Below are positions 11,635-21,512 of a stretch of 64,000 nt of DNA, in pieces. Below the pieces are notes generated by a model. It was not told the origin of the DNA and ran no database searches. It saw nothing but the letters and a program-made list of their open reading frames with translations. A program made the translations under genes and the position numbers. Source of the DNA: Tachypleus tridentatus. Its lineage: Eukaryota; Arthropoda; Merostomata; Xiphosura; Limulidae. Positions within the stretch are counted from its first letter, which is position 1. Every line of letters begins with the position of its first letter. The DNA lies in NCBI RefSeq assembly GCF_004210375.1, contig NW_027467782.1, positions 31,351,276 through 31,415,275 of the forward strand, given 5' to 3'.

Positions 11635-11910
11635 TGTCACGTGTAAGATACCAACTTCTACAGCTTCATTTCCTTTGTCCAGTGTCAGATAATGACTTGT
11701 ACAGCTTTCTTTTATTTATCACATGTGAGATACTGACCTATACAGATACTAGATTGTACAGCTTTCTTTCCTTTGTCACGTGTCACATACCAACTTATAA
11801 AGCTTAATTTCCTTTGTAACGTATCAGATACTGAAATATACAGCTGTTTTGATTTGTCACGTGTCAGCTACTGGCGTATATAGTTTCCTTTAATTTATCA
11901 CATGCAAAAG
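11635..11910. repeat. Diverged minisatellite, ~41-bp unit, about 6.5 copies
   Basis: The unit reads roughly TTTGTCACGTGTCAGATACT followed by GACTTATACAGCTTTCTTTCC. Six full units and a partial one can be lined up, with one insertion in unit 3. Most units keep a CACGTG or CACATG E-box-like hexamer while the rest drifts. Confidence 0.75.
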
Positions 11911-12292
11911 TTTTGAAAGCCAGCACAGTCCTCGGGGTAAACATTCTTCTCTTGCTCCCTTTCTCTCTCTTTTTTTAACATTTTAAGAGCTTATTAAAGA
12001 GAAGATCCTAAATTAGAACAGTAACAAGTTCATAAACAAGTCAAAATGATAGACGCAGCCGTTGTTTAGTTCAGAGTATAAGCTTGAAACATCAATAAAG
12101 TAACAACAGATATTTATTAAATGTATAAAGTAAAAGTATTTGTTAGTTATTACTCAAGTTATAATATCAGTTATTTTTAATCAAGAGTGTATATGGAAAG
12201 AAAAGCCAAAACTATGCTTTTATGATTAAATGAAGATATAGCTAAAAGATGCTTTGTGGGTTTTACTGTATAACCAAATTTCTTTCCTCCAG

Positions 12293-12417
12293 GTCCACGG
12301 GCAGCTGCCTCCATTGCTTCCATGTCAGCGCGTCTACTGACATGCTATTATAATCGCGGAATAAAACTTTGCATCAGAAAGTCCTCGACAACTTTAAATA
12401 ACCAATCTGTTAACTAA
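12293..12417 (+). CDS. Weak candidate terminal exon
   Basis: A good acceptor (TTTCTTTCCTCCAG ending at 12292) precedes a locally GC-rich segment whose frame stays open for 40 codons to TAA at 12415-12417, starting GPRAAASIASMSARLL. No family is recognised and no other exon of such a gene is visible. The minus strand is also open here, so the call rests on the acceptor and on base composition alone. Confidence 0.25.
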
Positions 12418-12489
12418 AGTCATTTCAAAACAATGTGTTTTGAGTTCTACTGTTTTATAGTTCTGATAGAAGAAATTATTAGCACCACA

Positions 12490-12600
12490 ATGGCTCAGGG
12501 TATGTCAGCGGACTTACAATGCTAAACAACGGGTTTCAATACCGTGAGGGACAGAGTACATATTGTCTATTGCGTAACTTTGTGCTTAATTAAAAAACAA
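12490..12600 (+). repeat. SINE3-type short tRNA-like SINE
   Basis: Head ATGTCAGCGGACTTACAATGC, B-box-like GGGTTTCAATACC, then the ACAGAGTACA segment and an ACTTTGTGCTTAATT tail. It is related to the copies at 15690, 20755 and 52949. Confidence 0.65.
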
Positions 12601-12711
12601 GGAAATATTAAATTTTTCTTTCTGAGGCATCGCTAGGTACATAGAATCCTCGAATAATTATTTTAATAAACAGGAAGTAATGAAGTATAATAAAATATGT
12701 TTATGAAGTAG

Positions 12712-13594
12712 TGACCACTACAAGAACATAGCGAGAAAGTTGTCACTCTATGATCAAATGATATCTTGTTTAAAAAGAACTGACATTATCATAAACAACA
12801 GACGAATGATTCAAAACAGAGATTCAGAGAAACCCGCTGATAATCTTCTGTTATGTGTTTAGACTGGAAGAAATAGATGCTGTCAAGATTAAAAGGTGGT
12901 ATGAAACTTGGATGATGAACCTTGGATAATGGACCGACAGTACAGTATGGGCTGGTGCTTCCGGTGAATGATTAACTAACAAACTTAAAAGTTCGTAAAC
13001 AGGAAAGAAACTTTGACCATTTGAAGATGTATTCTAACGAGCTTAGAAATTCATAAACAGGAAGCGAGCTGGCACTTTGAATTATGAATAGGGCGACAAA
13101 TCACTTCTCCACTCGTGTAAAAGGTTCTATAACAGACGCCAGAATAGAGAAAAATATTGCAAGCACTCCGATCGTTCAAGGCGAAGGAGAAAAGATGTCT
13201 CTTACCGTTAGTAGAGTGCAGATAACTCTCGTGTAGTTTTGTGCCAAATTGAAAAGCAAAACCGTTAGTAGAAACGCCAATTCTGGCGTAAGCTCTTTGT
13301 AAGTATTAAAATGCTATTATTTCTTAAATATCAGTCATCATGTTCAAAAGATAAATTGTGTAGATATTAAATGATTGTTGCCTTAAATAAACGTGTTATT
13401 GGAACTCTTAGTCTCGAGTCTCTTTGTTTCAACTGTAAAGCCTCGAGTTAGTACCTGCGTGCTCCATTAGCCCACTGCATCCTTACTTTAAATAAATATT
13501 TCATGTTACAGCAGGCAATATTAGTCGAAACCCAACGGCTAGGCCGAAACATCACACTCTGCATGTCTTGAAGTCAGCTCACGACCACGTTACA
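12712..13594 (+). mobile_element. Solo LTR fossil, copy 1
   Basis: It aligns along its length with 42483-43542. Shared landmarks in the same order are a start near TGACCAC, an AACAGAGATTCAGAGAAA segment, a TATA-like box before the AACAGACGCC block, the TCTTAGTCTCGAGTCTC segment and an end at GACCACGTTACA. No internal retroelement coding region adjoins it, so it is most simply a solo long terminal repeat of an LTR retrotransposon, family not determined (Gypsy or BEL/Pao possible). The considerable divergence between the two copies suggests old age. A 45-bp SINE stub sits inside it. Confidence 0.6.
13204..13272 (+). repeat. 45-bp SINE1 stub with perfect 12-bp target duplication
   Basis: ACCGTTAGTAGA occurs at 13204-13215 and 13261-13272. 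Between them lies only the last part of SINE1 (agataactctcgtgtag, tttgtgccaaatt, A-rich tail). This is a 5'-truncated SINE inserted into the solo LTR. Confidence 0.85.
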
Positions 13595-13754
13595 TTTCTT
13601 TCTGAAGCCGAACTGAATTTGTGGTATCTTTATGTGGATGTATATTTGATCACTTTTGCTTTTTTTACCGTCCCAAAATCCTGGCTTCAGTAAAAATTCC
13701 ACTTAACACTAAACGTCGGGACTTTGAATCAAGGGTACAAATGTTCGGAAAGTC

Positions 13755-14034
13755 TTTTGTTTGTTTGTTTTGGAATTTCGCACAAAGCTACTCGAGGGCT
13801 ATCTGTGCTAGGCGTCCCTAATTTAGCAGTGTAAGACTAGAGGGAAGTCAGCTAGTCATCACCACCCACCGCCAACTCTTGGGCTACTCTTTTACCAACG
13901 AATAGTGGGATTGACTGTAACATTATAACGCCCCTACGGCTGAAAGGGCGAGCATGTTTGGCGCGACGGGGATGCGAACCCGCGACCCTCAGATTACGAG
14001 TCACACGCCTTAACACGCTTGGCCATGCTGGGCC
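13755..14034 (-). repeat. SINE1, full-length
   Basis: Read on the minus strand it has the whole family layout: GGCCCAGCATGGCCAAGCG tRNA-like head with loop CTCGTAA, CGCGCCAAACATGCTCGCCC, GTCAATCCCACTATTCGT, GGCGGTGGGTGGTGATGAC, CTCTAGTCTTACACTGC, CTCGAGTAGCTTTGTGCG and an AAAC-repeat tail. About 280 bp. Confidence 0.9.
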
Positions 14035-14046
14035 CTATAGTGCATA

Positions 14047-14271
14047 AGTCACTGTGCAGTTTTGTAATCATATTTTATTTAGTCTATTTCAAGCCAGCAA
14101 CTGATAGCGGTGTTTAGAAACAAAATAAGAAGGATCCAGGCCTGTATTGATGTCAACGGGGTCACTTTCAACATTGTTTATGATTGTCACTCATATTTAC
14201 TTCCTGTATTCTTTTTTGAAACATGTCTGTTAATAAATATTGTGCACAGTGACTTTCCGAACACCCTGTAT
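14047..14271 (+). mobile_element. Internally deleted mariner-like element
   Basis: The right end carries the terminal repeat GTGCACAGTGACTTTCCGAA then CACCCTGTA, and a shortened inverted copy (AAGTCACTGTGCAG) lies at the left end. Inside is a short C-terminal transposase remnant encoding AVFRNKIRRIQACIDVNG, typical of the last residues of a mariner-like transposase. A reverse-oriented copy lies at 56241-56463. Both are non-autonomous. Confidence 0.65.
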
Positions 14272-15689
14272 AACTTTTTTTTAAAAATTAAGTGACTGAT
14301 ATCAATCATAAAAGAATAACTTTAAAAAATTGTTGCCTGCAAAATTTATGTACATGTCGGTTCATGTATGTTTTTTTATCTCTGTGATTCACTAGAATAA
14401 GGCGTTGAAATTTATATAATTACTAAACAACCACTGTAAATTATTATTACTGTGTGAAAAAATAAACATTAGTGTACAAATACATCATTCATTCCTAAAC
14501 TTTTGTTTCGGCCATTGGTCTACCAGACCTGACACAGCCGTTAATTTTTTACAAGGTAACAATGCCGTAAGCGTCCACTAACAATTATATGCAGTGACGA
14601 ATTTTATTAACACTATTACACTTTGATTTGTGTTGGAATTACGAGAATGTATCAAACTTTATATCTGAAGCTGGGATTTTCAAAAATACGAAACAAACTT
14701 AATGAGACCTATCGTTATTGCTGTGTATATGTATAACTGAACGTCGGCTATATTTCATTACAAATATGACGTTTTTGACTTCTAAAATATTGCGGGTTGT
14801 GCTCACAACTACAAGTTACTGCAATCCATTTCTATTATTTAACCTGTATGTTTTCAAAGACCACGGAGTTGGTCAGGAATCAGGTGAGTGGATGTATAGA
14901 TTGTTACTACTACCGTGAGTTTTCAAAATCAATCTCACCCTCACCATTGAACCTATAAACATGCGTGTAAATTATCCGTTCAATTTCCGAATGCCACGTC
15001 ATTTTACACATAATTAGTGTCTTCCTGTGAATAGGAAATTTGGCAAATTGCAACCTTGTAAAATGAACGACAAAGTATTCTGGTTACATGAACGTTGTAT
15101 GCAAATTACTCTATAATTACACCTGCAATTAAATGGCAGTCAGAAGACATTATATAAAACTTCTAAATTATAAAGCATGTTAAAGTAATTTGAAATCCCA
15201 CTATGCGACGAATACAAGTTTTCAAAATGTTAAACGTGATACATAATAATTTAATTTCATTCATAAATACAATCTTTACAGAAAGAAGCATTGGTGTACT
15301 TGCTACATACAAAACTTAAGAATACATCTTTAAAACTAGAATACTACAGAAGTGAATGCTCATGACCTAAGCCCTTAAATCTAAGTATATTATTATAAAC
15401 ATGCCCAAGACCTATCAAATTCTGTGTACGCTATTGTATTACAGAATGCAAGATATAGAGCAAACGCAGTAAATAACTAAGTATGTTGTAATTCAAATTA
15501 TAACAACCATAAACCAAATTGCCAAAGATGTAGGCGATAAAAAAATTAGCGAAACAAACGAGTACGCCAAAATAACCAAACAATTAAAAAATAATATACT
15601 TATAATTGCTGAAAAAACAAAACAAATTGAACTATTGCAAAAGTAATACTATTTACAAAAAGGGTAACATAATATAAAATTGTTTGTTT
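14272..15689. other. AT-rich stretch, nothing recognised
   Basis: Only unsupported short frames occur. Confidence 0.35.
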
Positions 15690-15788
15690 TGTAATTAAGT
15701 ACATAGCTATACAAAAGCCTATCTGTACTCTGCCCACCACTGGTATCAAAATCTGATTTTTAGGGTTCCAAGACTGAAGGTCTAACAC
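15690..15788 (-). repeat. SINE3-type fragment
   Basis: Minus-strand reading gives the TGGTATCAGTGG-type gap, the GGGCAGAGTACAGATAGGC segment and an AGCTATGTACTTAATT tail. It is degraded. Confidence 0.55.
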
Positions 15789-16459
15789 AATTAATAACTA
15801 AATACGTATATAGTAAAGAGGAATACTATTATTCTTTGTTATCAAACACAAGATTTCTTATTCAAAGTACAGTTAAATTAATTTCCTCCATCGCAAATAG
15901 AATACAACTACCTCCAAGAAAAATCAACCACAATAGTTTTAAATAAAGCTGTGAATGTAAAACAACAACAAAAATGCATCATATCTCTCAAAAACGATTA
16001 GCATAAATATATAATGTAGGAGCTAAAAGTTACGACAATAATAAAAACTCGTATTTCGGAAACCAAAATAAAACATAAACAAAAAAAGATAACAATAATG
16101 AATTAACAAATTAAATAATAAACTTAAAAGTTTATAAATATTATGTATTTTTGATAAAATTGCTTGCAAAATTATTGAAAAAGAATACCAATTTTTAAGA
16201 TTCATGTCACCTTATGAGATTAGCTGTATCAGAATGGTTCAAATCAAACCAATTGCAGTGAGGTTACCTTTTTTTGTCACTAAAAACACAATGCATAAAT
16301 TAATGCTTCTGACATCCTAGTAACAGGTAAGAAACATTCTGAAGACTGTAGACATTTTTGTTTCACAATTTATTTCTCATCAGAAAATTATTGTTTTGCA
16401 TGTTGCATGTATGCAATTTCGTAGGAGAGGTAGCCAGAAAAAAACACGCCAAAAATCAT
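15789..16459. other. AT-rich stretch, nothing recognised
   Basis: Poly-A-rich sequence with chance frames only. Confidence 0.35.
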
Positions 16460-16905
16460 TTGTGATGACGAAAAACACACTTGAAGTAAAAATGTATCTC
16501 AAAAAAGCTGGTATGGGTATAAAAACTTTTATTAAAATAAAGTAGAGAACAACGTTTCGATGTTCTTAGGTCGTTTTCAGGTTAACAAAGAAAGAGTTTG
16601 TAAATGACCATTGCTGGGCACATGTATTAAAGGAGAGTGTAAACGTGTACGGGATCGTACATAGCGTTGCAGTTTGATGTTAGGCTATTCATTAGTGTAG
16701 TTATGTATAAAGGTGTTCCTTCACATTGGTTTTAGTTGTTGCATAAGTAGAACTTCTTTTATTTTGCGTTAGTTTCCCAAATTAGTATCTGGGCGTTTTC
16801 TATGGGCATGTTGTGCTTATTTGATTTGCAGTGTTCAAAAACATGTGAAGGTGTTTGTGTTCTTTGAATCTGGTTTCCAAACCATTGACAAAATTATATG
16901 CACAC
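16460..16905 (-). mobile_element. Penelope-like element 3' fragment, minus orientation
   Basis: The left part holds the family terminus (GAAGTAAAAATGTATCTC, then a GCTGGTATGGGTATAAAAAC segment, AGAACAACGTTTCGA and the CAGGTTAACAAAG block). Further right the minus strand encodes the end of the GIY-YIG endonuclease region (FEHCKSNKH-like words). It is a broken fossil that faces a plus-oriented fragment immediately to the right. Confidence 0.75.
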
Positions 16906-17450
16906 ACCTAGATCAACAACAAACAAACAATAATCAATTCGAGGATACAACAAACTACAAAACCTTACACTGCTGCACACCACAGTGAAAAAGATAACCA
17001 ACATTTGTAAAACATCTTAATAAAACAACTTTCCAGTAAACACCAAATTTATTGAAAACCAAGTGGAAAACTAAAGCCCATACTATGTAAGAACTACACT
17101 GACAAACACAACACGCGCAGGTAGCCCTCGTGAAGCTTTGCGAGGAATTCAGAAACAAACACAACATAAGCATACTAAGTTGGGAAAGAAATGCGAAATC
17201 TAAGAAGTCCCACTGATACAACAACTACAGCCAATATAAAGGAACATCTTTGTACCTGTACCAATTAATAACCTAACTGCAATGCCACCTACAATCCCTT
17301 ACATGTTTACACTCTCGTTCCTGAGACATGTGCCTAGTTACAAACTTTCTCTTTGTTAACCTGAAGATGACCTAAGGTCGAAACATTGTTCGCTACTGTA
17401 TTTTAATAAAGGTTTTAACACTCATACCAGTAGTAAGCTTCACTGTATAA
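16906..17450 (+). mobile_element. Penelope-like element 3' fragment, plus orientation
   Basis: It contains the NTKFIENQVEN-type region before the endonuclease, then the 3' part ending in GACCTAAGGTCGAAACATTG and the AATAAAGGTTTTAACACTCA terminus. A SINE1 tail piece (17113-17160) is inserted. With the fragment to the left it forms an inverted pair with near-matching outer ends. Confidence 0.75.
17113..17160 (+). repeat. SINE1 tail fragment inside a Penelope-like fossil
   Basis: CAGGTAGCCCTCGTGAAGCT, TTGCGAGGAATTC and an AAAC tail identify the 3' end of SINE1. It is flanked by similar ACAAACACAACA / CAAACACAACATAA strings, which fit a target duplication. Confidence 0.65.
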
Positions 17451-17639
17451 AAGAACATTTTAAGCAAGGTAGAATTTTATTTTACCTTAGTTGCGTATTA
17501 TTTATAATCTCTCTTCAGACAATAAGGAGGTATTGAGAGTTAGGAACGATTCAACATTGTGAAGTTACACACTTTTCATTATTTACATACAACTTCATTT
17601 CTCTAATAACAAATTGAATTTTTCTTTTCGATTTTACTA

Positions 17640-17803
17640 CAGGGGATAGCGCGAACGCAGTCCTCCACTACCAAAAATTACACGCTCCATCATTCCCAGT
17701 TTGGGATAGTGGCATAGTTCCACCCACCCAGAGTGCAATGGGCGAGCCTCGCTCTGGAGAAGCCACCTTGTTGATAATGGCATTCTCAGCGCCAGGTAAG
17801 TAT
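17640..17803 (-). ncRNA. U1 small nuclear RNA gene
   Basis: The minus strand reads ATACTTACCTGG at its 5' end, the splice-site-pairing end of U1 snRNA. The following 164 nt (the same length as human U1) align in order: stem-loop I with the ends GAGAA/TTCTC; the stem-loop II loop ATTGCAC bound by U1A between GCCC and GGGT; stem-loop III; Sm site AATTTTTGG; and stem-loop IV with CTGCGTTCGCGC and the CCCCTG end. The stem of loop I has a compensatory change (GCCA/TGGC for the usual ACCA/TGGT), which argues for selection. Its loop, which U1-70K normally binds, differs from the common GATCACGAAG form at about three positions, so this could be a variant or a decaying copy. I could not identify an upstream PSE. 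Confidence 0.85.
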
Positions 17804-18300
17804 GCTCTATAACAACAACAAAACTGACAGGTATTTTGTTTTGAAGTACTCTATCCCCTCCGGGGGTGCTCAGAAAGATGGCCTTTCTCTTCGCCCCACT
17901 CGTGATTTTAGGGTATTGAAGCAGCTACCCAAAGAGAAGCGAAAAAAAAGTGACGGACGAGATCATCCTTAAATAAGGTGCGAACTCTGAGCAAGCAAGG
18001 AAGACGAAAGACCGACAAACTGACACCAGACACCCATAGATGATATGCGAATACCACAAAATCAAGGGCCGATTTAGGGTCCATCAGGGCGGCCGGGATC
18101 TGTAAATCCAATGCCAAAAGTTAGATGTGTGGGAAACGGGAGAACCCTGGAAAACCCACTTTCACTAGCTGGTACCAATGATCCAGCTAGTACCAGTTTA
18201 GCTCATTTCACGAGGATGGAGGGTCGCACAGGGAGAAAAGTGGGACTATGTCACGATAATGTTTTACCCTTATCATTAACGTGTGAAAGTCATTGAGAGG
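17804..18300. other. GC-richer block next to U1
   Basis: Base composition is clearly richer in G+C than the surroundings. At 18094-18166 a segment (ggatctgtaaatccaatgcc, gggaaacggg, aaaacccactttcac) recurs in the same orientation at 19692-19770. No gene is recognised. Confidence 0.4.
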
Positions 18301-19770
18301 TGGTGAGTCTACTGCACTGTACGACGAAACCCAGGTTGGGGCTCTAGAACTTGTTCAAGTAGATTCTCTGGGTATTCCTCAGTCGTTTGGGAAAAGTTAT
18401 GTCTTCTGTGTATTCTAATTTTAATAGCTTGACAGATGGTAGGATGCTTATCTGTTATAGTTGACTTATCCGAATAGGTAGCTTGTGTAGTTTGCATCTG
18501 GGAAGACATTTTAGAGCGAAGTGTAATAGATGACGTCTCAGTGAATTTGTTGAGAAACTGAGGCTTGTTCTGTACATGACCAGTGGCCGTATCGTCGCTT
18601 TTCTGAGAATGGTTGTCGTTCTTCATGATAAAAGTTTGTGAAGAATTCGATGGCGGTTTGACAGGAGACGATTTGACTACAGACTTGGGGGGTGGGGTGG
18701 AAGAACGGATTAGATGATACGTTAGGTGGCGAAACAGATTCTGGTTGCTTGGGTATCCACGGATTGAGTGAGCGACGGCACTAAAATGATAGATGTGACA
18801 GTAACAACCATTACGTAAAATCGTATCGGCAATATGTTTAGTGGTTGTTACCATTTTCATGAAGTTGGTAGCTTGTCTGGAGGCTTTCGAGTAGATTCGG
18901 TGCACGGCGTATATCTCGAAATTTGTTTGACTTTCAACAGCGCATTTGATTTCACTCGGTTGAATGGAATGGTATATTCTTCTCAGGAAAACAGAGAAAA
19001 GGTTTATGGGCCCTTAGTTGGTGAACATTTAATATTAATTTGAGTATTCCACGGCTCACAAAAGTATGATAAGTCCGTAGGCGTTGACGGCTGGAGGAGA
19101 ATACCTCCCCGGCGAAGGATCTGGGTTCTAGATGGGTCTAAGGAAGCGCCAGGTTTAGCCTGCGCGATAAACGTGACTATTTGAAAAGGCGAGAGTTGGG
19201 GTGGCAGACCGTCGACGATTACGGGCGGGACAGGTGGCGAGATTGGCACAGTGGGACCAGTTAACGAGAACGTCATGCTGGTAAAGGGAGGGAAAATACA
19301 CGTCTTACTTGCTCAGTGTCAAAGCTAGGAATGAACGAAAATGTTCTGTACTCTTCATGTAAGGCTTATATAAACACAAACGCAAACTAACGTGGCAGGG
19401 TTTAGTTTAGAGAGAGAAATCTGAAGAATTCTCTCTCCAACTGGGGTGATCAGGAACGTTGTGGTTCCTCTTCCTCCCTTCTCGTGAAAAATTATTGAAA
19501 TTTACCTGGGGTTTTTGCCTTTCTTTTATTTTGACTCTTTTTAGGTGAAGGAGTGAGGCTGGTCATAATACTGATGAGCGAGACAAAGGCAGCACCGGAG
19601 AGACCAGCCAGGCCAGAATCCAAAAAGCAGATTTCAAAGTAAATATGAACGCGAGACGACCCATTTCAGGGCAGGACAATAATGTTGCCTTGGCTGGGAT
19701 CTAAAGATCCAATGCCTGAGAATTGGATGTGGGGGAAACGGGAGTGCCCCGAGAAAACCCACTTTCACAG
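18094..19770 (+). repeat. Direct repeat pair around the ORF1-like remnant
   Basis: Segments at 18094-18166 and 19692-19770 share GGGATCT..GATCCAATGCC, a GGATGTG..GGAAACGGGAG core and GAAAACCCACTTTCAC. They are in the same orientation, about 1.5 kb apart. They could be ends of one element or tails of two related ones. Confidence 0.5.
18309..19276 (-). mobile_element. Retroelement ORF1-like (nucleic-acid-binding protein) remnant
   Basis: On the minus strand a proline-rich frame starts at 19276 (MTFSLTGPTVPISPP) and runs 90 codons, through SLDPSRTQILRRGGILLQP to INIKCSPTKGP. A second frame of 198 codons continues the same layout (EIYAVHRIYSKASRQATNF, then CHIYHFSAVAHS, then a Ser/Pro/Lys-rich tail). 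This order resembles the ORF1/gag-like proteins of retrotransposons, which bind nucleic acid. I cannot assign a family, and no reverse transcriptase adjoins it. It looks broken in the middle and is best treated as a fossil. Directly repeated GC-rich segments lie on both sides. Confidence 0.45.
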
Positions 19771-20481
19771 GACAGGTAAATCTTTCGGTGCCTGTAAGGT
19801 TTATCCTTTATGTACTTTGTTGTGTGATTTGTAATTGCTGAAATATGTTGTATGGTGAAAAAAATGTGAAATGCCGTTTTTGATTTATGACTATGTTGTT
19901 AGCATGTTTTTTTTCATGTTAATCTTTTGTCGAAAGTGATGTATTTGCTCAAGTTAATAGGCGTACTTACGAATGAGAATTTTGCTTTTTCTAGAGTAAT
20001 TTTTGTCTTTTTAGATTTTTGTTAAACGTGATTGCTTGCGATTTATTTGGATTAAAAAACGCTCTCCACTTGTTACTCAGATTGTTTCATATTTCTTGAA
20101 AGCACTGGGTTTTTTGAGGTAATCCAGATAGAAAGATCTTTCGTGTCTTGCTTAAGGCTTATGTAACAACACTTTGTAGTTTTAAATAAGGTGTAAAAAT
20201 AAAATGTTTAATTAGTCTGAAAAACTTTTTGTAAATACTCGAAACAACTTTCAAACTTTATAATGGAACGTTTTATTATCTAGCACTTTATTTATATAAA
20301 ATAAAACGTTTTGTATAATTTCACATTTATGAAACGTAAAAGACATATTTGAGATTTTTAACCTCTCGATTGGAAGCGTTTGTCTTGACGGCTGCGCCAC
20401 CTAGCGCTGTATTTTTGTTTCTTTTTCAACAACATTGTAGGTACAATTAAGTTGTATGGTTGTTTCTTTTATTTAAAATTC
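19771..20481. other. AT-rich stretch, no gene
   Basis: A CTCF-core-like string (the reverse complement of GCGCCACCTAGCG) is present at 20395-20407. Otherwise nothing is recognised. Confidence 0.3.
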
Positions 20482-20665
20482 TTTGTTTTTTGAATTTCGC
20501 GCACAGCTACTCGAGGGCTATCTGCGCTAGCCGTCACTAATCTAGCAGTGTAAGACTAAAGGGAAGGCAGATAGCCATCACCACCCACTGCCAACTCTTA
20601 GGCTACTCTTTTACCAACGAATAGTAGGATTGACCGAACATTATAACACACCCACGGCTAAAACA
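20482..20665 (-). repeat. SINE1, truncated head
   Basis: Minus-strand tail, CTCGAGTAGCTGTGCGCG, the CTTTAGTCTTACACTGC segment and GGCAGTGGGTGGTGATGGC are present. The tRNA-like head is missing. Confidence 0.85.
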
Positions 20666-20754
20666 CACAATATTTGCAAAAAAAAAAATCACGTTGGTGA
20701 TGATAAGCGACCTGAGATACATTTCGACTAAACAGAGTTCATAGATTATGTTTG

Positions 20755-20868
20755 TTTGTAGCTAAGAAAAAAATACTTTATGGATTGTAATGTGTTTTGC
20801 TCACCATAATTACAGAAATTGGGTTTCTGTCGTTATACGTCCGCAGAATTACCGCTGTGTTACTGGTG
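20755..20868 (-). repeat. SINE3-type short SINE
   Basis: Minus-strand reading gives CACCAGTAACACAGCGGTAA, TTCTGCGGACGTATAACG, then degraded body and tail. Confidence 0.55.
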
Positions 20869-21130
20869 AGAAGTGTTCATAGAAGTCCAACATTTCAATG
20901 AAAAAAAGAAAATTCACTATTAAATTGAAGGACAAATGTTGACTTATTCATTTTCAAGAAACTGGTTTATTTTGACGAGTAAAGAAACTAGCACGTCACG
21001 TTTGACACAGAATGGCGAAGGTTCTTCAAATGTTAAATACTCATTTGTATGCCTTCAAATCGCTTTATGTCAGGTTATTAGACAAATTTTATAAATTTAA
21101 GTTAACTTTATGAAATCATTATAACAGAGC

Positions 21131-21512
21131 TATTTACTACTTCATTTATGCTGTTTTTTTCTTTTTTGCTTATCCAGTTATTTTTTCAAACAATGAATGT
21201 AGGTCAATTATATCATTGACCTGCCAATAACATAAAATAAAACCTCAAGAAGGATTTAATTTAAAAATAAAATATCCTTGAATATTTGAATTATTCTTTA
21301 ATTACATCACTGCACATTACTCTTGGTTACCTGAACAATGTAAATGAATCAGAATAAATGTTTTTCTTTGTAAAGTTACCACAGCTGATATCAAGATAAT
21401 TGTGACAAGAAAAATGATTGGTCTGACATAATTTCAGTGCATGGTATCCTTGAAATAATTTATAATGCCATTCATTTTTTTCCAAAAGGGCGTTTTATTT
21501 AGTAAAGACAAG
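21131..21512 (-). repeat. Dispersed repeat, copy 2
   Basis: It is the inverted counterpart of 5916-6272 and lies downstream of the last recognised PA2G4 exon. Shared strings include GTGCAGTGATGTAATTAAAG and a GGATATTTTATTTTTAAATT run. A weak acceptor-like AG precedes a short open run, but copy 1 does not conserve that frame, so I do not call an exon. Confidence 0.75.

Noticed and set aside
12293-12345. Minus-strand frame MEAMEAAARGPGG as a coding start
   Set aside because: It lacks a donor at the right place; the plus-strand acceptor is the stronger signal, and even that is weak.
17643-17795. Apparent 153-bp plus-strand exon with acceptor and GTAAGTAT donor
   Set aside because: The reverse complement is U1 snRNA. 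The 'donor' is simply the U1 5' end, which is complementary to donor sites.
21131-21230. Possible lysine-rich last exon of PA2G4 on the minus strand
   Set aside because: The frame from the acceptor-like AG stops early, and the homologous copy at 6190-6272 does not conserve it.
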